Of a DNA stretch of 64,000 nt, positions 8,226-16,817 are shown one piece after another (the stretch's first letter is position 1; each line of letters begins with the position of its first letter). Location: contig NZ_QNVV01000020.1 of assembly GCF_003384725.1 (NCBI RefSeq), forward strand, positions 1-64,000, read 5' to 3'. The position numbers and the translations under genes were made by a program. The stretch is from Chryseobacterium pennipullorum. GTDB taxonomy: Bacteria; Bacteroidota; Bacteroidia; Flavobacteriales; Weeksellaceae. The notes beneath the pieces are model-generated. The model had not been told where the DNA came from. It did no database searches and saw nothing but the letters and a program-made list of their open reading frames with translations.

Positions 8226-8663
8226 TTATATTCTGAGCCAGTCTGCCCGCCAGTTTTTAATCGACCTTTTGATTTCGTCTCCGGAAATATTTTCATGGAG
8301 CGCTTTATACAGAAGATCCTTGAATTCATCATCATGAGCAAATCTAAGGGCTGCCATCTGATCAAATTTTAATTTAGCTGCCGTTTCATCAGATCTCATA
8401 TTGAAAATTTCAAAATACCGTTGCTTGAACTCAAGAATCACCATCCGGTTCTGAAGCCCCAAAGCATAATGCTGCCTCACCATAATGGCCAGATAGAAAA
8501 GCAGAAAGATCACAACAGAAAACAGAATCCAGACCAACTTATTTTTCGGATCATCACCAATCTTATACATCCCAAAAATTTCTAATAGAATTAATAAAGG
8601 AAGGTAGATGAAGTGATGTGGCGGATAAAATTTTCTGTGATTATGGTAGTTCTGCTGTTTCAT
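8226..8663 (-). CDS. Two-TM membrane protein, DUF6526-like
   Basis: The 145-aa product begins MKQQNYHNHRKFYPPHHFI, followed by two transmembrane helices (about 18-32 and 43-62) and a soluble charged C-terminal domain of about 80 residues (RMVILEFKQRYFEIF..., LRFAHDDEFKDLLYKAL). The pattern matches what I know of the DUF6526 family of Flavobacteriia; no function is established. It is on the same strand as the small lipoprotein and topoisomerase genes, 28 bp upstream of the former, so a three-gene unit is possible. Confidence 0.7.
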   Translation of the reverse strand: MKQQNYHNHRKFYPPHHFIYLPLLILLEIFGMYKIGDDPKNKLVWILFSVVIFLLFYLAIMVRQHYALGLQNRMVILEFKQRYFEIFNMRSDETAAKLKFDQMAALRFAHDDEFKDLLYKALHENISGDEIKRSIKNWRADWLRI

Positions 8664-8992
8664 ACTGTTGAATACAGCAATAATCTTTCCAAAAAAATAA
8701 TATTTTAATAATATGGTATCTTTTGTGGCTTAAAAAATGATTGATTTTATTAAATATGCTTAATATTTTAATATTTCTATGCTTATTCGTATGAATTATT
8801 TTATTTGTGAACAATATGATACCTTATCCATTGCGAGAGAAACGCAAAAAATATTGAGCTTTCCGGTTTTCTGAGATCTTTAATTGGAGAGTAAGATTCA
8901 CTTCGTGTTTTTATTTGTGCTGTTGGTAATAAAAATAGGGCATTGATTTGAACTTTTGGCTTTAAATTTTTCGTAACTTTCGGTGTTTAAAA
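8664..8992. other. Divergent intergenic region
   Basis: About 330 bp between divergent genes, strongly A+T-rich at the left end. TAACTTTC at about 8972, 14 bp ahead of the aminopeptidase start, is one mismatch from the -7 consensus and may be its promoter. Nothing else was recognised. Confidence 0.35.
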
Positions 8993-10771
8993 ATGAAAAG
9001 AATGACCTCAAAGGAAAAAGTTGCTGCACTTCGTGAAGAAATGCAGAAAAATAATGTTGATGCATTTATCGTATATTCTGCAGATCCCCATATGAGTGAA
9101 TACCTTCCCGAAGAATGGCAGGAAAGAGCATGGTTGTCGGGTTTCCTTGGTTCTGCCGGGTTCGTGGTAATTACCAGAGATAAAGCAGGACTCTGGACAG
9201 ACGGAAGGTACTTTACCCAGGCTGCCATTGAACTTGAAGGTTCCGGTATCGAGCTCTTTAAAGACGGAATGGAAGGAACTCCCCATTATATTGATTGGAT
9301 TGTTTCGGAAATTCCTGCCGGTGGGAGAGTGGCTGTAAATACTTTAGCAGCCTCAAATGCTAACTGGGAACTGCTTTCTCAAAAATTCAATTCAAAAAAT
9401 ATAAGCCTTGTTGATCTTCCACTTTTAAAAGAAGTTTGGAAAGACAGAGGGACGCCTTCGGCCAATCCTATTTTTGTACATCCTGTAGAAAGAGCAGGCA
9501 AATCCGTAGCAGATAAAATTGCAGCGATCCGTCAGAAGATGGAAGAGCAGGAAGCGACTGTTCATATTATTTCCAGTCTGGATGATGTAGCATGGACGAC
9601 CAACCTGAGAGGAAGCGATGTAGATAGCAATCCTGTATTTCTTGGATATATAGTCATTACTAAAAATGATGCAGTTCTTTTTACCGGTCTTGATAAACTT
9701 GAAGTAGAAGCAAGAAAACAAATGGATGATTCTTTCGTGAAAATGATGCCTTACGAAGAATTTTATAACTACCTGAAAGCATTTAAAAATGAAAAAATAC
9801 TGGTTTCTCCCAACAGCAATCAGCAGATTTTCGAAACTCTGAAAGCGGATAACCAGTTTATCAAAGCTCCGGTGCCGGGAAATCTTATGAAAGCTCAAAA
9901 AAATGAGGCTGAGCTGGAAGGTTTCAGAAAAGTAATGGTGAGAGATGGAGTGGCGATGGTGAAATTTCTATACTGGCTGACCCACAACGCTGGAAAAGAA
10001 ACGATGAATGAGTATTCCATTGGTGAAAAACTGAGAGGCTTCCGGGCTGAAGGTGAAAATTTTGTCGGGGAAAGCTTCGGTTCCATCATAGGATATAAGG
10101 ACAATGGAGCGATCATGCATTACTCTGCAAAGAAAGAGGGAAGTAAAGAGGTAACCAATGATGCCACTATCCTGGTAGATTCAGGAGGTCAGTATCTGGA
10201 AGGGACTACCGATATTACAAGAACTTTTGCACTGGGGACAGCTTCTGAAGAGTTTAAAAGAAATTCTACCCTGGTATTGCAAGGGCTGATCCGTCTGTCG
10301 ATGGTAAAGTTCCCGAAAGGGACCAAAGGCGTGCATCTTGATGCCATAGCCAGACTTCCGTTATGGATGGAAGGAAAAGATTTTAACCATGGAACAGGAC
10401 ACGGGGTGGGAAGTTTTATGAATGTTCATGAAGGGCCGCATAGTATAAGAAAAGATTTGAACCCTCAGGATCTTCTTCCTGGAATGGTATGTTCGAACGA
10501 GCCGGGATATTATCTTGAAGGCCAGTACGGAATCCGTCACGAGAACCTGATTGCTGTGAAAGAGGCAGAAAAAACAATTCATGGAACGTTTTATGAATTT
10601 GAAACCCTTACTTTCTGCCCATTCTTTACAGATACTGTTGTTAAAGAAATTCTATCAGAAAAAGAAATTGCATGGCTGAACAGCTATCATAAAACCTGTG
10701 AAGAAAAGCTGGCCCCTTATCTTGAAGGAGAAGTTAAAGAATGGTTCCTGCAGTTAGTCAGTCCAATATAA
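8993..10771 (+). CDS. Xaa-Pro aminopeptidase (aminopeptidase P, M24B)
   Basis: The 592-aa protein has the three-domain layout of long aminopeptidase P: two creatinase-like N-terminal domains (about 1-160 and 160-310) and a C-terminal pita-bread M24 metallopeptidase domain. It cleaves N-terminal residues that precede proline, in the cytoplasm. The dinuclear metal ligands are visible: Asp in ILVDSGGQY (about 394), Asp in TTDITRTF (about 405), His in HGTGHGVGSF (about 466-470), Glu in CSNEPGYY (about 502) and Glu in IRHENL. An alternative ATG three codons in (9002) cannot be excluded. It is monocistronic with a terminator at 10831. Confidence 0.93.
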   Translation: MKRMTSKEKVAALREEMQKNNVDAFIVYSADPHMSEYLPEEWQERAWLSGFLGSAGFVVITRDKAGLWTDGRYFTQAAIELEGSGIELFKDGMEGTPHYIDWIVSEIPAGGRVAVNTLAASNANWELLSQKFNSKNISLVDLPLLKEVWKDRGTPSANPIFVHPVERAGKSVADKIAAIRQKMEEQEATVHIISSLDDVAWTTNLRGSDVDSNPVFLGYIVITKNDAVLFTGLDKLEVEARKQMDDSFVKMMPYEEFYNYLKAFKNEKILVSPNSNQQIFETLKADNQFIKAPVPGNLMKAQKNEAELEGFRKVMVRDGVAMVKFLYWLTHNAGKETMNEYSIGEKLRGFRAEGENFVGESFGSIIGYKDNGAIMHYSAKKEGSKEVTNDATILVDSGGQYLEGTTDITRTFALGTASEEFKRNSTLVLQGLIRLSMVKFPKGTKGVHLDAIARLPLWMEGKDFNHGTGHGVGSFMNVHEGPHSIRKDLNPQDLLPGMVCSNEPGYYLEGQYGIRHENLIAVKEAEKTIHGTFYEFETLTFCPFFTDTVVKEILSEKEIAWLNSYHKTCEEKLAPYLEGEVKEWFLQLVSPI

Positions 10772-10830
10772 TCTAGGGTGATTATCCCTGAGTAAACTTA
10801 AACGTTAAACGAAGTATTGTTAGATAAGCT

Positions 10831-10866
10831 AAAGTCCTGTGAGTGTATCGCAGGGCTTTTCCTTTT
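10831..10866 (+). terminator. Terminator of the aminopeptidase gene
   Basis: AAAGTCCTG pairs with CAGGGCTTT (one G-T pair) around a short loop, followed by TCCTTTTATAC. It lies 60 bp past the stop codon. Confidence 0.7.
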
Positions 10867-10941
10867 ATACTAAGTATACAACCGTATTTTTACGGATAAA
10901 ACTCTAGGGATTCCCCTGATGGATTCCCGGATTGTCCGCCC

Positions 10942-10949
10942 TATCTTTG
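10942..10949 (+). promoter_or_regulatory. Exact -7 element with no ORF directly downstream
   Basis: TATCTTTG fits TAnnTTTG. The first start codon downstream on this strand that belongs to a gene is 130 bp away, and an intrinsic terminator lies between them. Confidence 0.5.
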
Positions 10950-10954
10950 TATCA

Positions 10955-11036
10955 ACAAAAACATCATTCATATCTTCATATATAACTTAGTAAATTCAAA
11001 ACGGTAGATCATCTCGTCCTGAGATGATTTTTTTTA
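10955..11036 (+). ncRNA. Candidate small RNA or attenuated leader of about 80 nt
   Basis: A transcript starting just after the -7 element at 10942-10949 would end at a strong hairpin (ATCATCTC / GAGATGAT at 11008-11028) followed by eight Ts. The interval has no convincing ORF. It may be a free small RNA, or the 5' leader of the Crp-family gene at 11082 controlled by attenuation. The exact 5' end is inferred from the promoter motif. Confidence 0.35.
11008..11036 (+). terminator. Intrinsic terminator or attenuator upstream of the Crp-family gene
   Basis: An 8-bp perfect stem (ATCATCTC / GAGATGAT) with a 5-nt loop is followed by TTTTTTTT. It lies 46 bp before the regulator start. Confidence 0.7.
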
Positions 11037-11081
11037 TCTATTTTCGTGGAATTAATCTGAATCGCTGTAATTATACGTAGA

Positions 11082-11648
11082 ATGGAACATCATTATTTCT
11101 CGAGCTTTAACCTGTTTTCCGAAAGTGAAATTGAAGAATTCCTGCAACTTTTCGAATTCAGAAAAGTACATAAAAACGATTATTTCATCCAGGAAGGTGA
11201 GCGCTGTAGGGAGGTGGCCTTTATAAAATCCGGAATCTTCCGTTCCTTTTACACCTCTGATACCGGAAAAGACACAACCTTTTGCTTCAGATTTCCAAAC
11301 AGTATGATCGCTGCCTATTCATCATTTATCTCCGGATGTCTCAGTAAGGAAAGCATGCAGGCTATTACCGATGCCGAACTGATGGTCCTTAAAAAAGAGA
11401 AAGTAGATCAACTGGTACAGAACAATATCAACTGGATCAGGTTTCTGAAAATTATTGCCGAACAGGAGTATCTGGAACTTGAGCGAAGATTTTTTCAGCT
11501 TCAGAGAGATACCGCTTCCCAAAGATATAAGACACTTATTGAACACTATCCGGACTATATCCAGAATATTTCCCTGCAGTATTTAGCGTCCTATCTCGGC
11601 ATTAGCCAACGGCATCTGAGCAGGATCCGAAAGGAAGTTGCTTTTTAG
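11082..11648 (+). CDS. Crp/Fnr-family transcriptional regulator
   Basis: The 188-aa protein has an N-terminal cyclic-nucleotide-binding-like beta-roll (about 10-115; EGERCREVAFIKSGIFRSFY) and a C-terminal HTH (about 155-188; ISLQYLASYLGISQRHLSRIRKEV). The phosphate-binding cassette of true cAMP receptors is not conserved, so the ligand is unknown. It is shorter than typical Crp because the HTH lies at the very end, as is common in Bacteroidota. It heads a run with the two redox-type genes downstream (gap 53 bp, then a 4-bp overlap) and may control them. Confidence 0.88.
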   Translation: MEHHYFSSFNLFSESEIEEFLQLFEFRKVHKNDYFIQEGERCREVAFIKSGIFRSFYTSDTGKDTTFCFRFPNSMIAAYSSFISGCLSKESMQAITDAELMVLKKEKVDQLVQNNINWIRFLKIIAEQEYLELERRFFQLQRDTASQRYKTLIEHYPDYIQNISLQYLASYLGISQRHLSRIRKEVAF

Positions 11649-11701
11649 ACATTTGTCCTGTTCTCTGGAAGAGGAGCGCCATATTTTTGCTAAAAAAAGA
11701 T

Positions 11702-12724
11702 ATGGAATATACGATTTTGATTATTGGAGGAAACGGATTGGTGGGGAAAACCATTACCCGCATACTAAAATCCAGAAACCCGAACCTTACCGTTTTTACC
11801 GGTGGAAGAAAGGGTGGGAAAACAGATAACGATCTCAGGATTGATGTTACCGATCCCTCAACTTTTCAGGTTATTTCCGATAAAAAAATACAATTCATCA
11901 TTCTTTCTGTAAATGATAAGTCGGACCATGTTTTACGGTTTGCCATCGAGAATGGAATTGACTACCTGGATATTACAAAACCTACTCCTGATCTGGTAAA
12001 AGCTTATGACTTTGCGGTACAATCTGAAATAAACAGCAGAATTGTCTTCAGTTCCGGATGGATGGGTGGAATTGTACCCGCGTTGGTGAATGCGGTGGCG
12101 CACAATACCGATGATATTCAGGACGTTAGGCTGTTTGTCTATTATTCTGTGAAAGATCTTGCAGGAGAGAGTTCAGCCCATTTTATGGCAGAAAATGTTG
12201 CCGTTCCTTTTCATCATTATAAGAATAATCAGGCCGTTCCCATCAGGCATTTTCTAAACGCTGAAACGTTTGATTTTTCTTTTGGAATAGGCAAAAGGAG
12301 AGCCTATCATTTTGATGTCCCGGATCTGTATATTATCAACCGGATTGAAAGAGTTCCCAATGTAAATGTGAAAATGACCTACAATTCGAAATTTATTACC
12401 TGGCTGCTGGGTGCTTTTCAGTATGTAAGGATTTTTAATATTTTATCTCTTAAAGAAAGAAAAATGATTTTCGGTTCCAGTGGAAACGGTGATCAGTCCG
12501 TTTTTGAAATCTTGGTAAAGGGCCAGTCCGGCTTCAGAAAGTTAAGTCTGCGGAGCAGTAAAGGGCAGGCAGAGCTTACTGCTTTATCAGCCGTTCTCCA
12601 CACTGAAGAACTCCTGAGGAATTCTCATGAACATACCGTGTATTTCAGCCATCAGCTGCATCATCCTCTGTCACTATTGGCGCAGCTCAGTGCCTATGAA
12701 ACCATCAATATCCATACCTCATGA
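11702..12724 (+). CDS. NAD(P)-binding protein, saccharopine dehydrogenase-like fold
   Basis: 340 aa from the ATG at 11702; a TTG at 11687 would add five residues, but the Rossmann strand begins right at MEYTILIIGGNGLVGKTI. The dinucleotide motif GGNGLVG is intact and a TGGRKGGK stretch follows the second strand. A catalytic-type domain follows with a SSGWMGGIVPALVNAVAHN segment typical of the saccharopine-dehydrogenase-like group. Substrate is unknown; no lysine pathway genes are near. The last codons overlap the next gene by 4 bp (ATGA), implying translational coupling with the flavodoxin-like oxidoreductase. Confidence 0.7.
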   Translation: MEYTILIIGGNGLVGKTITRILKSRNPNLTVFTGGRKGGKTDNDLRIDVTDPSTFQVISDKKIQFIILSVNDKSDHVLRFAIENGIDYLDITKPTPDLVKAYDFAVQSEINSRIVFSSGWMGGIVPALVNAVAHNTDDIQDVRLFVYYSVKDLAGESSAHFMAENVAVPFHHYKNNQAVPIRHFLNAETFDFSFGIGKRRAYHFDVPDLYIINRIERVPNVNVKMTYNSKFITWLLGAFQYVRIFNILSLKERKMIFGSSGNGDQSVFEILVKGQSGFRKLSLRSSKGQAELTALSAVLHTEELLRNSHEHTVYFSHQLHHPLSLLAQLSAYETINIHTS

Positions 12725-13299
12725 AAAAAATAGCCATTATCAACGGTCATCCTCATAGAGACTCTTTTAATTTCGGCGTTGCCGAAGTTTACAGAAACGG
12801 AGCCGAAGAAACAGGAGCCGAAGTAAGAGAAATCATAATAAGGGATCTGGTTTTTAATCCCAACCTGCAGTTTGGCTATCAAAAAAGAATGGAGCTGGAG
12901 CCCGATCTGCTGAAAGCCTGGGAAATCATACAGTGGGCAGACCATCTGGTATGGGTACATCCGGTATGGTGGGGTGGAATTCCTGCCCTGATGAAAGGTT
13001 TTATAGACCGGTTGTTTTTGCCGGGAATGGCATATAAATACCGTGAAAATTCTGTGTGGTGGGACAAATTGCTAAAAGGAAAAACAGGACATATTATCAC
13101 GACTCTGGATCAGCCCGGCTGGTACTACCGCCTTATGTATGGAAGGCCCAGCGTCAATCAGCTGAAGAAATCGACCTTGGAATTCTGTGGTGTGAAGCCG
13201 GTACAGGTGACTTATTTGGGGATGATCAGGAATTCAAAGGATAAGCAGCGTTCGCAGTGGCTCAAAAAGGTAGAGAAACTGGGACAGAGACAAAAATAG
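12721..13299 (+). CDS. NAD(P)H-dependent quinone-type oxidoreductase (flavodoxin-like fold)
   Basis: The 192-aa protein starts MKKIAIINGHPHRDSFNFGV, the FMN/FAD phosphate-binding loop of the flavodoxin_2 family (MdaB/KefF/NQO relatives). HPVWWGGIPALMKGFIDRLF (about 80-99) is the conserved flavin and subunit contact segment of the family. Such enzymes reduce quinones or azo/nitro compounds by two electrons using NAD(P)H. It overlaps the upstream Rossmann gene by 4 bp and is the last gene of the run that begins with the Crp-type regulator. A terminator follows at 13418. Confidence 0.88.
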   Translation: MKKIAIINGHPHRDSFNFGVAEVYRNGAEETGAEVREIIIRDLVFNPNLQFGYQKRMELEPDLLKAWEIIQWADHLVWVHPVWWGGIPALMKGFIDRLFLPGMAYKYRENSVWWDKLLKGKTGHIITTLDQPGWYYRLMYGRPSVNQLKKSTLEFCGVKPVQVTYLGMIRNSKDKQRSQWLKKVEKLGQRQK

Positions 13300-13417
13300 A
13301 TGGGCTCCTGTCTATACTTTTTGCCTTTGAATTTGAAGACTAGACGGAAGCAAAAAAGTGATAATGGATCGCCCGGATTTGAAAGTTCTACTTGTTCGCA
13401 ATTCCAATATTCAATAG

Positions 13418-13447
13418 GAACGGACTTTAGTCCGTTCACTTTTTTAC
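13418..13447 (+). terminator. Terminator of the Crp-regulator/oxidoreductase run
   Basis: A perfect 8-bp stem (GAACGGAC / GTCCGTTC) with a 4-nt loop, followed by ACTTTTTTAC on the plus strand. It overlaps the 3' end of the convergent gene. Confidence 0.8.
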
Positions 13448-14166
13448 AATCCTTTTTTCCCCTTTATCCAATAGGCCTGTGATCTGATGCATCTGGGTGA
13501 AACTCCTTTGGATTTGAGAAATTTTCTTAGGAGGGACATCCGGTCACCATTGCCTGTAAGATAAAAGATAGCATCATCATTGTATATCATTTGCTTTTCT
13601 TCTACCAGAAAATCATTAAGAGCTTCTATAATTCTCATCGTATTGTTTTTAGGACTATGATAGCCATACAGGTTCAGTTTTTCCAACGCTGAGGGATCTT
13701 CCATTTCATGAAGACATATAAATGAACGGTTCATTTCCTCTACCGCTGTTTTAATGGAAAGGGAACTGCCCAATGAGGTCTCATCGCCTATGGAAAAATG
13801 GATTTTGGCGTTGGGATCAAAGAATCGTTTACCTCTGGGCATCAGGATTTTTACAACATCTCCTTTGGACAGACCGGTTGTAAAATGATGTCCTGCTGCT
13901 GCAGGATCATGCAGGTGAAATAGAATATCAAAAGTACCGGCTTCCCTATTAAAATCAAATGGGGAATAATTCCGGAAATCCCGGTCATTAATTCTTATTC
14001 CTATGGCATAGGCAGGTTCATACGGAACATCCCAAAGGTCTGTGGCAAAGCGGATAAGAAGAAGATCATCCGTAATCTGTTGTATATGGGTGACTGTACA
14101 GTCTTTAAATTTTGAGGACCAGACATTTTCTACAGTATCATTGATCCATTTTGGTAAGCTGGGCAT
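13444..14166 (-). CDS. Siderophore-interacting flavoprotein (SIP family)
   Basis: The 240-aa protein has an N-terminal FAD-binding beta-barrel (about 20-120) with the flavin motif RNYSPFDF and a HDPAAAGHHFTTGLSKGD segment typical of SIP/ViuB ferric-siderophore reductases. A C-terminal NAD(P)H-binding-like region follows (FSIGDETSLGSSLSIKTAV; YLTGNGDRMSLLRKFL). The C-terminal lysine-rich tail (YWIKGKKGL) is characteristic. The likely role is reductive iron release from siderophores in the cytoplasm. No transporter or siderophore genes are adjacent. The AraC-type regulator at 14377 is 210 bp upstream on the same strand and could control it. Confidence 0.82.
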   Translation of the reverse strand: MPSLPKWINDTVENVWSSKFKDCTVTHIQQITDDLLLIRFATDLWDVPYEPAYAIGIRINDRDFRNYSPFDFNREAGTFDILFHLHDPAAAGHHFTTGLSKGDVVKILMPRGKRFFDPNAKIHFSIGDETSLGSSLSIKTAVEEMNRSFICLHEMEDPSALEKLNLYGYHSPKNNTMRIIEALNDFLVEEKQMIYNDDAIFYLTGNGDRMSLLRKFLKSKGVSPRCIRSQAYWIKGKKGL

Positions 14167-14376
14167 ATGTTATTTTTTATTGCAAAGGAAGCTTCAAAAT
14201 TGGAATTTACCGATAGCTGTTTCAAGGAATTGGTTGGACAATTCGTGGTTTAGATGCAGAAGAGAGGTAGCGATATCAAAATTTGGGGAACAGAGTACCT
14301 CCAATATTGGTATCATTTAAGTCTAAGGTGAATTGAAGAATCTGATGTTGTACTCTTTAGAAAATATGTGCTTATA

Positions 14377-15243
14377 TTACATGCTTTTATTGCTGTTTCT
14401 GAATTCAGACGGAGACTGGCCTTCCAGTTTGGAGAATAAGCGGCTAAAGTAGGCGTGGTCATTATATCCTAATACATAAGCAATTTCTTTTACGGTAAGG
14501 TGGGTAAACGCAAGTAACCGTTTGGCTTCAATCAGTATTTCCTGTTGAATCCAGTGTTGGGCCGGTTGGCCGGTCACTTCACGGATGACTTCTGTAAGGT
14601 ACCCCCTCGAAATCGTAAGCGCTTCAGCATATTCTGATGGACTTTTCATGGTTTTGTGTTCTTTTCTTACCATAATCCTGAATGCCCGGACCAGCTGTAC
14701 AGAACGGCTGTCATAGGCCGCCTGGGAATTATTTTCCTGAGAATATAAAACAGCAAACATTCCGATAAAAGCATGTAGCAAAGACTGAACGACCAGAAAC
14801 CCTTCTTTGGAGGCCAGCATCTCATCAGTATAGGATTTGTGGAGCAGGGCAGCTGCCTTGTTGATGGTTGCAACAGAGCTTTTATCCACTGCTAACGGAC
14901 GTATTTCCTCCAGAGATTCTTCAAAAACCGAACGGACAGTCTCCGGTACCAGATCAGCTTTTACGGCTACAAACCATCCATTTACCTCTTTCATCAGAAG
15001 TCCCTGATGTACCTGTCCCGGCAAAATGCAGAAAATACCGGAGTTCTGTGCTTCAATAGTGTTGAAGTCCACCATCATCCTGACATGGCCGCTTTCCATA
15101 CATGTGAAAATGTAGTGATTATCACGGTGAATTCCTTTATCCATGAGCATATCTTCCGTGTTCCGGATACGGGTATCCATTTTCTTTACATGGAAACGAT
15201 GCTTGGATATATCACTCAAATCGTAGGTAGGAATTGTCTTCAT
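14377..15243 (-). CDS. AraC-family transcriptional regulator
   Basis: The 288-aa protein has an N-terminal cupin-like sensing domain (about 1-150; GIFCILPGQVHQGLL) and a C-terminal double HTH (about 190-285) with SEYAEALTISRGYLTEVIRE and the second helix-turn-helix VKEIAYVLGYNDHAYFSRLF ahead of GQSPSEFR. It is transcribed from a near-ideal promoter at 15263-15291. It lies between the SIP-type reductase (downstream) and the LysE exporter (upstream), both on the same strand, so it may regulate either one. The inducer is unknown. Confidence 0.9.
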   Translation of the reverse strand: MKTIPTYDLSDISKHRFHVKKMDTRIRNTEDMLMDKGIHRDNHYIFTCMESGHVRMMVDFNTIEAQNSGIFCILPGQVHQGLLMKEVNGWFVAVKADLVPETVRSVFEESLEEIRPLAVDKSSVATINKAAALLHKSYTDEMLASKEGFLVVQSLLHAFIGMFAVLYSQENNSQAAYDSRSVQLVRAFRIMVRKEHKTMKSPSEYAEALTISRGYLTEVIREVTGQPAQHWIQQEILIEAKRLLAFTHLTVKEIAYVLGYNDHAYFSRLFSKLEGQSPSEFRNSNKSM

Positions 15244-15262
15244 TGTATTGAAACCGGTTCTA

Positions 15263-15291
15263 CAAAGCTACAACATATCTGCCATGTCAAA
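15263..15291 (-). promoter_or_regulatory. Near-ideal Bacteroidota promoter of the AraC-family gene
   Basis: On the minus strand TTTG (15288-15291) and TAGCTTTG (15263-15270) are separated by 17 bp, matching both the -33 and -7 elements. The ATG at 15243 follows 20 bp downstream. Confidence 0.75.
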
Positions 15292-15305
15292 GTAAAGATT
15301 TTCTG

Positions 15306-15941
15306 TTATTTTGCCTTTGAAAAAGCCATTTTTAAAGCCAGGTACGTAAGCACGCTTGCCATAAACCACTTCTGTATTTTCACCCACATAGGATGGTCCG
15401 AAAAGAATACCGCTACTTTTGCTGCTGTCAAAACAATCACCAGATTGATGCTGAAGCTGATCAGTACCTGGATAAGTCCTAATTGGAAGCTTTGAGTGAG
15501 GACGGATCCATACTCAGGTTTAATGAACTGAGGGAAAAATGAGACATAGAAAACAGCAACCTTCGGATTGAGTACATTGGTAAGGAAACCCACAGTGAAA
15601 AGCTTTTTCGGACTGTCGTGAGTCTTGTCTCCATCCACTTCAAAAATAGTCTTGCCAGCAGGGCGAATGGCTTTGTATGCCAGATACAAGAGATAAACAG
15701 TTCCGGTTACTTTAAGAACGGTGTAGGCAAAGGGAACAGCCAGTAATATAGCTGTTAAGCCAAAAGAGACCATCACGATATGAAACAAAAAACCACAGAT
15801 CACGCCTGTCAGCGAAACAAATCCGGATCTTTTCCCCTGCGTTATGGATTTCGAGATCAGGTAGATCATATTGGGTCCAGGACTCACGACCAGAATCAGG
15901 GCAGCAAGAATAAAAAATAAAAGTTCATGAAATGGAATCAT
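15306..15941 (-). CDS. LysE/RhtB-family amino acid exporter
   Basis: The start is taken at 15941 (MIPFHELLFFILAALILVVSPGPNM), which removes nine residues from the longest frame and places the N-terminus as in the family. The 211-aa protein has about six transmembrane helices and the family hallmark SPGPNMIYLISKSITQGKRSG in the first loop. A conserved NPKVAVFYVSFFPQF segment lies near residue 120. Members export amino acids or their analogues across the inner membrane with the proton gradient. The substrate is not predictable. The downstream AraC gene has its own promoter. Confidence 0.9.
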   Translation of the reverse strand: MIPFHELLFFILAALILVVSPGPNMIYLISKSITQGKRSGFVSLTGVICGFLFHIVMVSFGLTAILLAVPFAYTVLKVTGTVYLLYLAYKAIRPAGKTIFEVDGDKTHDSPKKLFTVGFLTNVLNPKVAVFYVSFFPQFIKPEYGSVLTQSFQLGLIQVLISFSINLVIVLTAAKVAVFFSDHPMWVKIQKWFMASVLTYLALKMAFSKAK

Positions 15942-16097
15942 GTGTAACAGAATATTGATAGGGTACAAGTTTACGAAAAAATATCCTTGGGATTGTTCTT
16001 GTCATATTATATTCAATACCCACCTAATCGTGATATAAAAACAAATGTAAAGGCTTTTTTTTGTAAATTTCAACAAATAAAACATTTACTATTACCT

Positions 16098-16817
16098 ATG
16101 ACTAATGCCATGCCTATTGAAAACATTTACCGTGCCCTTCGAAACTGGAAAGCTTTGATTGATGCTTACATGAACGGAAATGGAGAAAGTAAGAGTGAAA
16201 TCATGAAATTTCTGAACCAGGGAACTCACTTTTCGGTTGATGAGTCCGAGATCAGAGAATGGACGAAACATCTGCAACATACAGATGATAAAGACAAGGC
16301 TATCCACGCCTATGTAGGGATAGATGAAGATCAGCTGAAATTTTTTCTCATAGATTCATATAGCGATGAACATTCGGAATTTGATCATATCTCTGTAAAA
16401 GAATTTTCGCATCAGTCTCCGGACGCCGAGATAGAAAAAACACCGGTTGTCACTTCCTATCCTCCTATCAGCTCAGAATCTGCAATCAGCAGGAACTTCA
16501 TGTTCAATATGTATTGCAGTGACTGGATTGATGCTCAAAAGAAAGGAAACTTTTTTCAGCTGGTGAGAATTCCGTTTAGTGATTACAGTAAATTGGGTCT
16601 GAAGGAAGGAGAATCGTGCGTCTGCTTTTTGGGGCTGACGAATACCATGCTTCAAAATACACCTATCTCAGATTATCATATAGAGGTGATCACCGTAAAA
16701 GATCTAGGGATAGGGCAGATGAGCCAGTTTGCTGAAGATTATTCTACACCAAGACCGCCATTTACCAATTATCCCCGCGGATATGAACTTTTACTCAAAA
16801 GTGATGCTTACCTATAA
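16098..16817 (+). CDS. Unknown soluble protein at the head of a two-component module
   Basis: The start is taken at the ATG at 16098 (MTNAMPIENIYRALRNWKAL); a longer in-frame start at 15987 adds a poor 37-residue extension. The 239-aa product has no signal peptide. A helical N-terminus carries a predicted amphipathic stretch, the middle is mixed (AIHAYVGIDEDQLKFFLIDS), and the C-terminal part ends PRPPFTNYPRGYELL. I recognise no domain. Its 3' end overlaps the next gene by about 35 bp, and the following kinase and regulator genes are also overlapping or adjacent, so it is probably cotranscribed with them and may act in the same signalling route. Confidence 0.65.
   Translation: MTNAMPIENIYRALRNWKALIDAYMNGNGESKSEIMKFLNQGTHFSVDESEIREWTKHLQHTDDKDKAIHAYVGIDEDQLKFFLIDSYSDEHSEFDHISVKEFSHQSPDAEIEKTPVVTSYPPISSESAISRNFMFNMYCSDWIDAQKKGNFFQLVRIPFSDYSKLGLKEGESCVCFLGLTNTMLQNTPISDYHIEVITVKDLGIGQMSQFAEDYSTPRPPFTNYPRGYELLLKSDAYL

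Noticed and set aside
13300..13482. Short plus-strand ORF after the oxidoreductase
   Set aside because: It overlaps the terminator hairpin and the 3' end of the opposite gene, and its sequence lacks coding character.
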